Source of the DNA: Sphingobacterium pedocola
GTDB lineage: Bacteria > Bacteroidota > Bacteroidia > Sphingobacteriales > Sphingobacteriaceae
DNA length: 64,000 nucleotides
Assembly: GCF_015209965.1 (NCBI RefSeq)
Contig: NZ_MU158693.1
Location: 285,138 to 349,137 of the forward strand
Reading direction: 5' to 3'
A program made the position numbers and the translations under genes. Under the pieces are notes generated by a model, which saw only the letters and a program-made list of their open reading frames with translations, was not told the DNA's origin and did no database searches. Below, piece by piece: positions 18,290-26,871 of the stretch. The stretch's first letter is position 1. The number at the start of each line of letters is the position of its first letter.

Positions 18290-19789
18290 TTATCGATTCA
18301 TACTTATTAAAAATTCGTCATTGGATCTGGTACCACGCATTTGTTGCAACAAAAACTCCATCGCTTCTGTGGAATTCATATCTGACAAATGGTTTCTAAG
18401 TACCCAAAGTCTTTGTAACGCATCTTTGTCCATTAATAGATCATCACGACGCGTGCTTGAAGCAGTAAGATCGATAGCAGGGAAGATACGCTTATTTGAT
18501 AATTTACGATCCAATTGTAATTCCATGTTACCCGTTCCTTTAAACTCTTCAAAGATCACATCATCCATCTTTGATCCTGTTTCCGTCAGCGCCGTTGCCA
18601 AAATAGTTAACGAGCCACCGTTCTCGATATTACGTGCCGCACCGAAGAAACGTTTTGGTTTGTGTAACGCATTTGCATCCACACCACCCGATAAAATCTT
18701 ACCCGATGCCGGAGCCACCGTATTGTAAGCACGAGCCAAACGGGTGATAGAATCCAATAAAACGACCACATCATGCCCGCATTCTACCATTCGTTTTGCT
18801 TTTTCCAAAACGATATTTGCAATTTTGACATGTCTTTCAGCAGGTTCATCGAAAGTAGAAGAAACTACTTCAGCGCGTACATTACGTGCCATATCTGTCA
18901 CCTCCTCTGGGCGTTCATCAATTAAAAGAATAATCAAATAAACTTCCGGATGGTTCTTTGCAATTGCATTCGCTACTTCCTTCAACAAATTAGTTTTACC
19001 CGTTTTTGGTTGTGCAACGATTAATCCACGTTGTCCTTTACCAATAGGTGTAAACAAATCCATGATACGTGTAGAATAGTTGTTTGACCCCAGGTCCAAA
19101 TTCAATTTTTCATCAGGAAATAACGGTGTCAAGAAGTCAAAAGGAACACGGTCCCTTACTTCTGCGGGATTCTGTCCGTTAATAGATTCGATACGTACCA
19201 ACGGAAAATATTTTTCACCCTCTTTAGGAGGACGAATACTCCCTCTCACATTATCTCCTGTCTTTAACCCAAAAAGCTTAATCTGTGATTGCGATACATA
19301 AATATCATCGGGAGAAGTCAAGTAATTATAATCTGATGAACGTAAAAAGCCGTAACCATCAGGCATAATTTCCAACACACCTTCATTTACAATGACATTG
19401 TCGAAATCAGTATTTGAAGCGGAAGAAGTTTCTGTCTTTTTAGTTTCTACAGTATTTGATGATGTAGCAGTATATTGTTCTTCAGACTTAGGACCATCTG
19501 AGGGGAATAAGGTAGGCTCGTTGTCAGTGTCTGCTTTTGTGCGCTTAGTTACAGGAACAGGCTCTGTCTTTAGCGTTCGTATTCTACGTCTGGGCCTATC
19601 TTCTGATTCTTCTTCCACAAGAACAGGCTCAGTTATTGCACTTTTTTCCTCAACAGGTTGTTTTGCTATATCTGAGATTTTGTCGATAAGTTCTTGTTTA
19701 CGAAGTTTATCTGCATCTACGATTCCCAAGACCTTAGCTATCTCGCGTAATTCTGACACGAGTTTAGAATTCAATTCGGTGATATCCAT
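18290..19789 (-). CDS. rho: Transcription termination factor Rho
   Basis: 499 residues, longer than the E. coli protein (about 420). The N-terminal helical domain (LNSKLVSELREIAKVLGI) is followed by a low-complexity charged insertion (about residues 48-128), then the cold-shock RNA-binding domain (GVLEIMPDGYGFLRSSDYNY), and the ATPase with P-loop VAQPKTGKTNLL, Walker B VVVLLDSITR, the Q-loop region and R-loop. It loads on C-rich RNA and terminates transcription as a hexamer. The insertion is a Bacteroidota trait. Upstream lie 318 bases of very AT-rich leader, room for autoregulation, although no attenuator was found. Confidence 0.97.
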   Translation of the reverse strand: MDITELNSKLVSELREIAKVLGIVDADKLRKQELIDKISDIAKQPVEEKSAITEPVLVEEESEDRPRRRIRTLKTEPVPVTKRTKADTDNEPTLFPSDGPKSEEQYTATSSNTVETKKTETSSASNTDFDNVIVNEGVLEIMPDGYGFLRSSDYNYLTSPDDIYVSQSQIKLFGLKTGDNVRGSIRPPKEGEKYFPLVRIESINGQNPAEVRDRVPFDFLTPLFPDEKLNLDLGSNNYSTRIMDLFTPIGKGQRGLIVAQPKTGKTNLLKEVANAIAKNHPEVYLIILLIDERPEEVTDMARNVRAEVVSSTFDEPAERHVKIANIVLEKAKRMVECGHDVVVLLDSITRLARAYNTVAPASGKILSGGVDANALHKPKRFFGAARNIENGGSLTILATALTETGSKMDDVIFEEFKGTGNMELQLDRKLSNKRIFPAIDLTASSTRRDDLLMDKDALQRLWVLRNHLSDMNSTEAMEFLLQQMRGTRSNDEFLISMNR

Positions 19790-20107
19790 TAATGATATTT
19801 ATGAGTTTTTGGATTTTATTGTTTGAAACTTATTCCAGGCAGTCTCAGAGATCTTTTTTCTAAGCTTTTTTATTCAAAACGAAAAAACAAGTAGTTTCTT
19901 ATTTCTGAACCAGAACAAATTTGAGAATGCACAAAGAAAAACATAACTATTGTAAAAACAAAAAAAAAATTAAAAAAGTTTTCCGAAACAGGAAATATTA
20001 ACAGTTTATTTTTTAATAAATTGATTTAGCAATAAAAAAAATTAAGAAAAACTATTTTAATTCTCAGAATTAAGTTCGTAAGTTTATCACCGATAAAACC
20101 ACAAAAT
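19790..20107. promoter_or_regulatory. AT-rich divergent spacer between rho and the sugar permease
   Basis: The spacer is long A- and T-runs with no gene. A one-mismatch -7 box, TAAGTTTA (20079-20086), precedes the permease start by 22 bases, but no -33 element was seen. No hairpin with a T-run was found. Confidence 0.3.
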
Positions 20108-21835
20108 ATGAACAATAAACTGAAAGAAACCAATTATCCTGCCCTATACACCTTAATTGTTGTATTCTTTTTTTGGGGATTCATTGCTGCCGGCAATAGT
20201 ATATTCATCCCATTTTGCAAAAACTACTTTCATTTAGATCAATTTCAATCGCAATTGATAGACTTTGCTTTTTATACAGCTTATTATATAGGAGCATTAC
20301 TTCTTTTCATTTTCAGTACTTTCTCGGGAAAAGATATTGTAGGTAAATGGGGCTATAAAAAAAGCATTGTTTATGGTCTCCTCTTTTCTGCACTAGGAGC
20401 CGGTGCGATGATTATTGCGGTAGAAGTCAATTTGTATATCGGTATGCTTATAGGTCTATTTATAGTCGCACTAGGCTTTTCTTTGCAGCAGACCGCGGCG
20501 AATCCTTTTGCTGTGCTATTAGGCGATCCTAGAACAGGCGCATCCCGCGTAAACTTGGGGGGAGCAGTAAATTCATTTGGTACTACAATAGGTCCGCTCG
20601 TAATTGGTTTTGCTTTATTCGGTACATTCGAAACCATTTCCGACACAGAAATTGCTAATTTACCGCTTAACAAGGTAATATATCTTTATATTGGAGTCGG
20701 CTTGCTCTTCATACTGGCAGCGGGTTTGTTCCATTTTTCGAAGAAAGTTCCTTCGGGAATTAACAACGAACCGATGGAATCGGCCAATAAAGCGAAAAAT
20801 ATGCTGATCGTCATGACCATCCTTTTATTACTCATGTTTGTTCCGGTATTCTTAAGTTATAAAAGTGATACCGCTTTGCAACTTGAAGCCTTAAACGCCC
20901 AATTAGCAGGCACAACCGATGCAAATGCAATCATACAGTTACAAAATCAAATTACAGATTTAAGCCATCCCCTTGAATTACAAAGAATGTCTTGGTTATT
21001 GGGTGCGCTAGTGGTTGTGGTGGGTTGTTTAATATTTGCCTATAATAAGGCGTCTAAAAAACCGCAGGGCTGGGGCGCCATGAAATACCCGCAATTAGTC
21101 CTGGGTATGCTGGCTCTATTTATTTATGTCGGCGTGGAAGTAGCGATTGGCAGTAACTTGGGCGAACTTTTAAAATTAGAAGAATTTGGAAACTTGCAAT
21201 CTTCGGAAATAACTCCTTACATTTCCATGTACTGGGGCGGGATGATGATCGGTCGATGGGCAGGCGCTATTAGCGCATTTGAATTTTCTAGATCAACCAA
21301 GCATGTACTGCTGGTTACTGTTCCTCTTCTTGCATTTGGATTAATAATTGGGGTCAATACATTGGCAGGATTTGATATGTCACACCTTTACTTCTTTCTT
21401 GCTTGTGTAGCTGTTCAAATTATTGCATTCTTTCTAAGTAAAGAAAGACCCGTTCGTACATTAATTATTTTCGGTACACTAGGTTTGTTATCTATGCTGA
21501 TCGGACTACTTTCGGTTGGAACTACAGCGATATATGCATTCCTAACAGGAGGCTTAGCCTGCTCTATCATGTGGGGATCGATATTCAGTCTTTCCATTTT
21601 GGGCATTGGTAAGTACACGGAACAAGGATCGGCATTTTTGGTGATGATGATCTTAGGCGGTGGTATCATCCCTCCTATACAAGGAAAATTAGCAGACATT
21701 ATTGGTATCCATAATTCGTACGTATTGCCCTTGTTTGGATTTGTCTATATTATATTATTTGCCTTCTTAGCGAGAAACTTTTTGAAGAAGCAAAATATAG
21801 ATACGGATAATATCCAGGCTTCAGTTAGTCATTAA
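20108..21835 (+). CDS. MFS sugar permease of the FHS (fucose/glucose-galactose/GlcNAc) family
   Basis: 575 residues, longer than the usual 410-440 of the family. The N-half carries the family landmarks FFFWGFIAAGNSIFIPFCKNY and LQQTAANPFAVLLGDP. The extra length sits in the middle (about residues 228-310): two added membrane spans (LIVMTILLLLMFVPVFLS and WLLGALVVVVGCLIFAY) flank a soluble loop of about 50 residues, for roughly 14 spans in all. It probably imports a hexose or N-acetylhexosamine by proton symport; the adjacent GlcNAc-kinase-like gene favours N-acetylglucosamine, which is inference. A 19-bp terminator follows directly. Confidence 0.85.
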   Translation: MNNKLKETNYPALYTLIVVFFFWGFIAAGNSIFIPFCKNYFHLDQFQSQLIDFAFYTAYYIGALLLFIFSTFSGKDIVGKWGYKKSIVYGLLFSALGAGAMIIAVEVNLYIGMLIGLFIVALGFSLQQTAANPFAVLLGDPRTGASRVNLGGAVNSFGTTIGPLVIGFALFGTFETISDTEIANLPLNKVIYLYIGVGLLFILAAGLFHFSKKVPSGINNEPMESANKAKNMLIVMTILLLLMFVPVFLSYKSDTALQLEALNAQLAGTTDANAIIQLQNQITDLSHPLELQRMSWLLGALVVVVGCLIFAYNKASKKPQGWGAMKYPQLVLGMLALFIYVGVEVAIGSNLGELLKLEEFGNLQSSEITPYISMYWGGMMIGRWAGAISAFEFSRSTKHVLLVTVPLLAFGLIIGVNTLAGFDMSHLYFFLACVAVQIIAFFLSKERPVRTLIIFGTLGLLSMLIGLLSVGTTAIYAFLTGGLACSIMWGSIFSLSILGIGKYTEQGSAFLVMMILGGGIIPPIQGKLADIIGIHNSYVLPLFGFVYIILFAFLARNFLKKQNIDTDNIQASVSH

Positions 21836-21873
21836 CCACAGACTAATTGTACAAAATACACTAAGAAATTTAC

Positions 21874-21915
21874 CTTAAAATAGGCCTTAAAGAACCCTTT
21901 AAGGCCTATTTTAAG
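21874..21915. terminator. Strong terminator after the sugar permease
   Basis: A perfect 19-bp stem (21874-21892 with 21897-21915) and AACC loop, starting CTTAAAATAGGCC. It separates the permease from the kinase gene, which has its own promoter. Confidence 0.8.
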
Positions 21916-21957
21916 CTCTTACAGATTTATATGTTAAAATTAAATCAAAGTTGTGTG

Positions 21958-21987
21958 TTGTTTTTTGTTTAGAAAAATGTATCTTCG
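21958..21987 (+). promoter_or_regulatory. Promoter of the first BadF-type kinase gene
   Basis: TTG at 21958-21960, a 19-base spacer and TATCTTCG at 21980-21987 (one mismatch to TAnnTTTG). The start codon is about 40 bases downstream of the expected start point. Confidence 0.45.
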
Positions 21988-22033
21988 GAAAGCATATAAA
22001 CATTGATACCGAAAAAATTTTAAACAAACAACA

Positions 22034-22894
22034 ATGATAATTATTGCAGATGGCGGATCCACCAAAACCAATTGGTGCCTATTAGATGATAATCAAAAAA
22101 AGATTTATTTTAACACGGAAGGTTACAATCCTTATTTTGTAGATAGCGAATACATTCTTAATTCTTTGAAAAAAGGTCTTCCGAATGATTTGCCTCTAGA
22201 TAAGGTGAAAGAGGTAAATTATTACGGAGCGGGAGTTCACAATGAGGAAAAAGCAAAAATCGTAGCAGACGCTATTGAAGCATTGTTTCCCAATGCACAA
22301 GTTGAGATCGGTCATGACCTTCTTGCTGCTGCAAGGGCTTTATTAGGTAATCAAGCAGGTTTTGCGGCGATTTTGGGTACGGGCACGAATACCTGTATTT
22401 ATGATGGTGTTGAAATCACTTTTAATATCAATTCAGCAGCGTATATATTAGGAGATGAAGGAAGTGGCTGCTATATCGGAAAGAAATTATTAACGGATTT
22501 TGTTCGTGGCTTAATGCCTGAAGATGTTTCAAGAGTTTTCTTCGAGACCTACCAGCTTACTCCTGACGAAATCATTGATAATGTATATACCAAACCGTTA
22601 GCAAATCGATTCTGCGCGAGCTTTAGCAAATTTGTGTACGACAATAATGTAGACATTGAATATACACGCAAAATTGTAGATGATGCATTCGAAGCTTTCT
22701 TCGCTAATTTGGTAAGCAAATATCCGGATTATCAAGAGTATACCTTCAACTGTATCGGATCTGTTGCTTACAATTTCCGCAACGTACTGGAACATAAGGC
22801 CACTCAATATGGAATGACGGTTGGAAAAATCATCCGTTCCCCGATAGACGATTTAGTTAAGTTTCACATCGAAAGAGCTGTTGAGAAGAGCTAA
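22034..22894 (+). CDS. BadF/BadG-type sugar kinase, probable N-acetylglucosamine kinase
   Basis: 286 residues with the ASKHA fold signatures: phosphate-1 loop ADGGSTKTNW (residues 5-14), phosphate-2 loop ILGTGTNTC, and LGDEGSGCYIGK. This matches the BadF/BadG/BcrA/BcrD ATPase family whose relevant members phosphorylate GlcNAc or MurNAc-type amino sugars in the cytoplasm. It follows the sugar permease but behind a strong terminator and with its own promoter. A paralog of equal length lies at 26872-27735, with the same loops. The exact sugar cannot be read from the sequence. Confidence 0.82.
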   Translation: MIIIADGGSTKTNWCLLDDNQKKIYFNTEGYNPYFVDSEYILNSLKKGLPNDLPLDKVKEVNYYGAGVHNEEKAKIVADAIEALFPNAQVEIGHDLLAAARALLGNQAGFAAILGTGTNTCIYDGVEITFNINSAAYILGDEGSGCYIGKKLLTDFVRGLMPEDVSRVFFETYQLTPDEIIDNVYTKPLANRFCASFSKFVYDNNVDIEYTRKIVDDAFEAFFANLVSKYPDYQEYTFNCIGSVAYNFRNVLEHKATQYGMTVGKIIRSPIDDLVKFHIERAVEKS

Positions 22895-22933
22895 AAACAA
22901 AAGCCACATTTTCAAGGATGTGGCTTTTGTTTT
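22894..22933. terminator. Two-way terminator between the kinase and the UPF0173 gene
   Basis: A 16-bp stem, arms 22894-22909 and 22918-22933 (AAAACAAAAGCCACAT and its complement), 8-base loop, with A/T tails on both sides. It serves convergent genes ending at 22894 and 22943. Confidence 0.8.
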
Positions 22934-22942
22934 ATACAAACG

Positions 22943-23638
22943 CTATAAGATGATCTTTTCTCCAATAGAAGGGAGTTCTAATCGCAATCCTGACTCCCGA
23001 AATAATGTCACAGCTTCCTTCTTATCAATAGTAATAGGGGGAAAAGTATCGTAATGTATACCAACAATGTTTTTACAATTCACAAATTCAGCAGCCCTTA
23101 CTGCATCAAACATATCCATGGTATAATGTCCTCCAATTGGTAAAAACGCCCAATCTAAACCTAGGTCACTTAATAATTTCATTTCTAACGTCAATCCGGT
23201 GTCCCCCGCAAAATAAATTCTTCTTTCCCCTATAAAGAAGACATAACCACAGGGAAATCCGCCATAATTTCCATCTGGAGTGGAATTGGTATGCAGCGCG
23301 TATACCATTTTAACCATCCCGAATGGCAACCTCAATGTTCCACCGAAATTAAATTCAACGACTTTTTCCGACACTACACCTTGTTTTCTTACCCACTCCG
23401 CGGTTTCAACAATAGCAACGACAGTGGCATTGCTATTCTTTTGAATCAGCGCCATATCCGCTACATGATCTTGATGCCCATGGGATAAAAAAATGTAATC
23501 CGGTTGTATAGAATCAATATCAATACCTTTTGCTAACGGATTATACGTTATAAATGGGTCTAAAAGAACTTCTGTATCGTTAAAATTAAACGCTACACAA
23601 GACTGTCCATAATATGTTACCGAAATCTGATCCGCCAT
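22943..23638 (-). CDS. Metal-dependent hydrolase, UPF0173 family (MBL fold)
   Basis: 231 residues, normal length. The metallo-beta-lactamase motif HGHQDH is at residues 53-58, with the further ligands in AGDTG (about 146) and GIHYDTFP (about 198), so both metal sites look complete. The family is conserved but its substrate is unknown. It is cytoplasmic, with no signal peptide, and its start lies 32 bases after the stop of the YbaB/EbfC gene, probably in one operon. Confidence 0.9.
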   Translation of the reverse strand: MADQISVTYYGQSCVAFNFNDTEVLLDPFITYNPLAKGIDIDSIQPDYIFLSHGHQDHVADMALIQKNSNATVVAIVETAEWVRKQGVVSEKVVEFNFGGTLRLPFGMVKMVYALHTNSTPDGNYGGFPCGYVFFIGERRIYFAGDTGLTLEMKLLSDLGLDWAFLPIGGHYTMDMFDAVRAAEFVNCKNIVGIHYDTFPPITIDKKEAVTLFRESGLRLELPSIGEKIIL

Positions 23639-23670
23639 CTGATTATAAATTTAGTATGTATAAAAAACGG

Positions 23671-23979
23671 CTAGCCGTTGTTAAATAAATTGCCCAACCC
23701 TCCAAGCATATCCTGCGTAGCAGCCTGCATCTCTGTTTGACTTACGTTCTCCGCTTGCGTCAGTGCTTTATTTAATGCAACAACTAATAGTTCTTCGATC
23801 TGCTCCTTATCTCCATTCTGAAACATTTCCTCGCTAATGACTATTTCTTTGATTTCTTTATTTGCGGTCGCAACGACGCGCACTTTCCCTCCTTCTGCCT
23901 CTCCCGATACAGAAATATTATTCAATCTAGCTTTGATTTCTTCCGCTTTTTGTTGAGCTTGAAATAATTTATCGAACAT
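23671..23979 (-). CDS. YbaB/EbfC family nucleoid-associated protein
   Basis: 102 residues, typical size. It shows the N-terminal helix FQAQQKAEEIKARL, the central beta hairpin GKVRVVATANKEIKEIVIS, and a C-terminal helix ending in a Gly-rich tail (MLGGLGNLFNNG). The family forms DNA-binding dimers, usually encoded beside dnaX/recR; that context is absent here. It is upstream of UPF0173 in the same orientation. Confidence 0.9.
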   Translation of the reverse strand: MFDKLFQAQQKAEEIKARLNNISVSGEAEGGKVRVVATANKEIKEIVISEEMFQNGDKEQIEELLVVALNKALTQAENVSQTEMQAATQDMLGGLGNLFNNG

Positions 23980-24070
23980 AGTTGTTATGTATTAAATTTA
24001 AGGCAAGTTACAAAATCAGTATCGCAGCTCAAAATTCAGATTTGCATTAGGTTAATACAAAAGACCTAGT

Positions 24071-24078
24071 TACCTTTG
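24071..24078 (+). promoter_or_regulatory. -7 box TACCTTTG immediately before the 24083 gene
   Basis: An exact TAnnTTTG match. The start point would fall at about 24083-24085, almost on the ATG. A weak TTAG lies 20 bases upstream (24047-24050). Confidence 0.4.
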
Positions 24079-24082
24079 CAAC

Positions 24083-24571
24083 ATGGCAAAATACGAAGAA
24101 CTAATCGAGGAATTAAAATCGGTTAACCCGGAAGAAGCAGCGCGTCTGGAAGAAGAAATGAACATCATCGTACATAAATTAAAATTCCTTCCCACAGAAA
24201 GTTTTTCCAATGTAATTTTGTTGAAGCAACAAGAAGGCTTCGAACCGTATACTTCTACTGCCATAGCTGAAAAGGTAAAAATAGCAGGAGGTAATTTGAC
24301 AGATAGCCTAGATGCAAATCCAGATAAAATTATTATCGTACAACAAGACGAATCGCTTTATAGCACGCTTCCTCTACTACTAAATCAACCAGCGATTATA
24401 CAATCAAAAGCTTTCGCAAATAATGCAATTTATATCATTCATAACGCGGAATTCGACAAGGAAGATGCGCTTTATCTTTCCGACATCGAAATTTTAGCTG
24501 AGATATTGCAACCTAAATATTTTTTCTATGGCAGAGATGGAATCGACTGGGTCAAATTTGAAATAAACTAA
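24083..24571 (+). CDS. Conserved hypothetical protein resembling the tail of a TroA-type binding protein
   Basis: 162 residues, no signal peptide. I do not know the family by name. Residues about 60-155 read like the C-terminal lobe of helical-backbone metal/siderophore-binding proteins: LLLNQPAIIQSKAFANNAIYII, then LSDIEILAEILQPKYFF. The first lobe and the export signal of such proteins are missing, so it would be a cytoplasmic orphan domain. The predicted promoter lies so close that the mRNA may be leaderless. It is convergent with the next gene, sharing a terminator. Confidence 0.65.
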   Translation: MAKYEELIEELKSVNPEEAARLEEEMNIIVHKLKFLPTESFSNVILLKQQEGFEPYTSTAIAEKVKIAGGNLTDSLDANPDKIIIVQQDESLYSTLPLLLNQPAIIQSKAFANNAIYIIHNAEFDKEDALYLSDIEILAEILQPKYFFYGRDGIDWVKFEIN

Positions 24572-24611
24572 AAAATAGGGGGCTTAAAAAATTTTTAAGC
24601 CCCCTATTTTT
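24571..24611. terminator. Two-way terminator overlapping both stop codons
   Basis: A near-perfect stem of about 19 bp (AAAAATAGGGGGCTT arm from 24571; complement ending 24611). The TAA of the plus gene (24569-24571) and the TAA of the minus gene (24612-24610) both touch the stem ends, so the two convergent genes are separated by nothing but their common terminator. Confidence 0.9.
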
Positions 24612-25536
24612 AGTTTATGAACTTCTTCCGAAGGACGACATATAATTTATCGACGGTTTGCGGCTTTTCAGACCAACCATTTTTCAAGGCATAATTAGAT
24701 TGTAAAAAAGCATCCGCCTCGCCAAAATTATCAAAACGATTTAAGAGCTCTACCGCTTCACTATAAGCCAGACTATAACCATTGAATAGATCTTTTATAA
24801 ATAACAGTTTATCATTCAAACTTATGGCGGATTTCAGATCTAAGACGCGTTCGGCGGATGTTGAGGTCTGAAATTGTTGTGTAAAATTCGTGCCAGTTTG
24901 TTTTTGTTGTTGAATCATCTCATTTAGCGTAAGCGGACGGGAAGGTTTAATAGGCTCTTCAAATTCCACCGACTTTTCTTCCACCACGACTTCCTTGACG
25001 ATCGGAGTATCGATCACCGATTTTTTAACCGCTTCGGCCTCCACACGAGATATAGGTTGTTCGGCTTTCTGTTCTTGAATGAAAGGTTCTTCTTCTCGTT
25101 CCGGAACTTCAACGACTTCTTCTATCACTTCTTCTTCGACACCCGGAGCTTCCTCTTCCTTTGCCGAAATATCATTATCCATACTAATTTCCGTTTCTAT
25201 AAACAACGGCTTTTGTTGCGGAACTTCCACAATCTCTTCCTTTACTTTTTGTACATCTACTTCATTTTGTTGCAATTCAGATGGCGGAGTAAAAATAGGA
25301 CTAGAAACCTCATTTTTTTGATCTGTGGGTTTATTCTCGCGCTTTACCGAAATGTCTAAGGTTGTCAACTTTCTCAAAGCCTTGAGATGGACAGATAAAT
25401 AATCAATTTTACCAGCAAGCAAAACCAACTCTACTGGATCTGTATTCTCTTCTGCTTTTACATGAGCATATTGCGAATTTATTTCTGCTAATAAAGTATC
25501 GATTTTCGCGAACAATTGTGATTCAGACGTTGCCAT
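24610..25536 (-). CDS. Hypothetical protein with a Glu-rich middle and conserved C-terminal helical domain
   Basis: 308 residues, soluble. The N-terminal 60 residues look helical (LFAKIDTLLAEINSQYAHV). Residues about 65-215 are low-complexity and acidic (EEEVIEEVVEVPEREEE). The last 80 residues form a compact helical domain (LNDKLLFIKDLFNGYSLAYS, then EAVELLNRFDNFGEADAFLQ) of a kind I associate with conserved Bacteroidota proteins of unknown function. Looks like a folded domain tethered through a flexible charged arm, perhaps for protein binding. Promoter unclear. Confidence 0.75.
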   Translation of the reverse strand: MATSESQLFAKIDTLLAEINSQYAHVKAEENTDPVELVLLAGKIDYLSVHLKALRKLTTLDISVKRENKPTDQKNEVSSPIFTPPSELQQNEVDVQKVKEEIVEVPQQKPLFIETEISMDNDISAKEEEAPGVEEEVIEEVVEVPEREEEPFIQEQKAEQPISRVEAEAVKKSVIDTPIVKEVVVEEKSVEFEEPIKPSRPLTLNEMIQQQKQTGTNFTQQFQTSTSAERVLDLKSAISLNDKLLFIKDLFNGYSLAYSEAVELLNRFDNFGEADAFLQSNYALKNGWSEKPQTVDKLYVVLRKKFIN

Positions 25537-25726
25537 TAGATATATTAAAATTTATAGTAATCATTAAATTTGGTGAAGAAATCTGACAAATCAAATCTCT
25601 TGATTCTGATGCAGTTCAAAAATATCTTTCACACTAATACATCAAAAATAATATATAATTTCGATATTCGTGCAGAAGTATCAGGGTTTTATAGAAACTT
25701 AACAGTTTCTGATGTACATTCAAATT

Positions 25727-26308
25727 ATGCTTTTTTCGGAACACAATTTCAACAATAGGAATAGACAGGTAGGGAGTATTGAAGTCATTTGTGGCTCTAT
25801 GTTTTCTGGAAAAACGGAAGAATTAATACGTCGGATGAGAAGAGCACAGTTTGCGAAACTTAAAATAGAGATTTTCAAACCTTCACTAGATAACCGCTAT
25901 GCGGATAAAGAAGTCATATCGCACGATAGCAACAGCATCCATTCTACTCCCATCAACCATTCTTCTGCGATATTATTACTGAGCAGCGACACGAAAGTAA
26001 TTGGAATAGACGAAGCTCAATTTTTCGATGATGAATTACCGAATGTTTGTATTCAATTGGCAAATAAGGGCATTCGCGTCATCGTTGCCGGATTGGACAT
26101 GGATTACCAGGGAAAACCCTTTGGACCGATGCCGAAGCTTCTTGCTATTGCCGAACATATTGTTAAAGTTCATGCGGTATGCGTGCAATGTGGGGCTCCC
26201 GCAAATTATTCGTATCGTTTTAATGATAATAAAGACATTGTTTTACTGGGGGAGAAAGAAAGCTATGAACCGAGATGTAGACACTGCTACTATAATCTAC
26301 CTTTATAA
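25727..26308 (+). CDS. tdk: Thymidine kinase
   Basis: 193 residues from the ATG at 25727 (MLFSEHNFNN); an ATG at 25712 adds five codons but the shorter start matches relatives. P-loop GSMFSGKT (23-30), Walker B/base-handling IGIDEAQFF, and the lasso region with zinc cysteines CVQCG and CRHC near the C-terminus are all present. It phosphorylates thymidine to dTMP in the salvage pathway. It is a single gene flanked by unrelated minus-strand genes. Confidence 0.95.
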   Translation: MLFSEHNFNNRNRQVGSIEVICGSMFSGKTEELIRRMRRAQFAKLKIEIFKPSLDNRYADKEVISHDSNSIHSTPINHSSAILLLSSDTKVIGIDEAQFFDDELPNVCIQLANKGIRVIVAGLDMDYQGKPFGPMPKLLAIAEHIVKVHAVCVQCGAPANYSYRFNDNKDIVLLGEKESYEPRCRHCYYNLPL

Positions 26309-26342
26309 GGCACCTAGAGCAAGTACTTCATAAAAGTTAGGG

Positions 26343-26855
26343 CTATAATTTACTCACAATGCTTTTGTCAAGCGGTGTCACCGCCGAACGATACCGATGT
26401 ATCAATACCCCCTTTTCATCAATTAAATATTTTTCAAAATTCCATTTTATGTCACCGGTAAAATCGGGATTAACTTGCTCATTCAAATATTTAAATAAGG
26501 GATTTATACCATCGCCCTTCACTTCAACCTTTTCTGAAAGAAGGAATGTAACACCAAAATTTTTCTCGCAAAACGACTGGATTTCAGCATTAGTACCCGC
26601 CTCCTGATTTCCAAAGTTGTTTGCGGGGAAACCAATGATAACAACTTCTTCACCATAAAGGGTATGCAACTCCTGCAACTCTTTATATTGCTTGGTAAAA
26701 CCACATTTAGAAGCAGTATTCACTATCAAAATTTTCTTCCCTTTGAAATCTGACAGGCTTATTTTTTCGCCATCCATAGAGGTAAAAGAGAAATCGTAAA
26801 TAGACGTTGGCGGAATAACCATATTCAACATCATAATTAAAGACATGATAAGCAT
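26343..26855 (-). CDS. Glutathione peroxidase family thiol peroxidase
   Basis: 170 residues. Peroxidatic Cys51 in NTASKCGFT, Gln84 in FPANNFGNQE, and Trp138-Asn139 in KWNFEKYL form the GPx tetrad; a second Cys96 (QSFCEKN) fits the Cys-GPx type that is recycled by thioredoxin. A hydrophobic N-terminus (MLIMSLIMMLNMVIPP) could be a signal or anchor, or the true start may be at a later Met. It follows a BadF-type kinase by 16 bases, one operon. Confidence 0.92.
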   Translation of the reverse strand: MLIMSLIMMLNMVIPPTSIYDFSFTSMDGEKISLSDFKGKKILIVNTASKCGFTKQYKELQELHTLYGEEVVIIGFPANNFGNQEAGTNAEIQSFCEKNFGVTFLLSEKVEVKGDGINPLFKYLNEQVNPDFTGDIKWNFEKYLIDEKGVLIHRYRSAVTPLDKSIVSKL

Positions 26856-26871
26856 AATTTTCTTTTTTATA

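Noticed and set aside
19790..20107. A riboswitch or rho attenuator in the rho leader
   Set aside because: The spacer is A/T homopolymer-rich without stable stems or a known aptamer core.
25570..25758. A 62-codon plus-strand frame before tdk with a TAAATTTG box at its front
   Set aside because: It begins within the box, overlaps the tdk start and has no recognisable sequence. The box could still belong to a tdk promoter.
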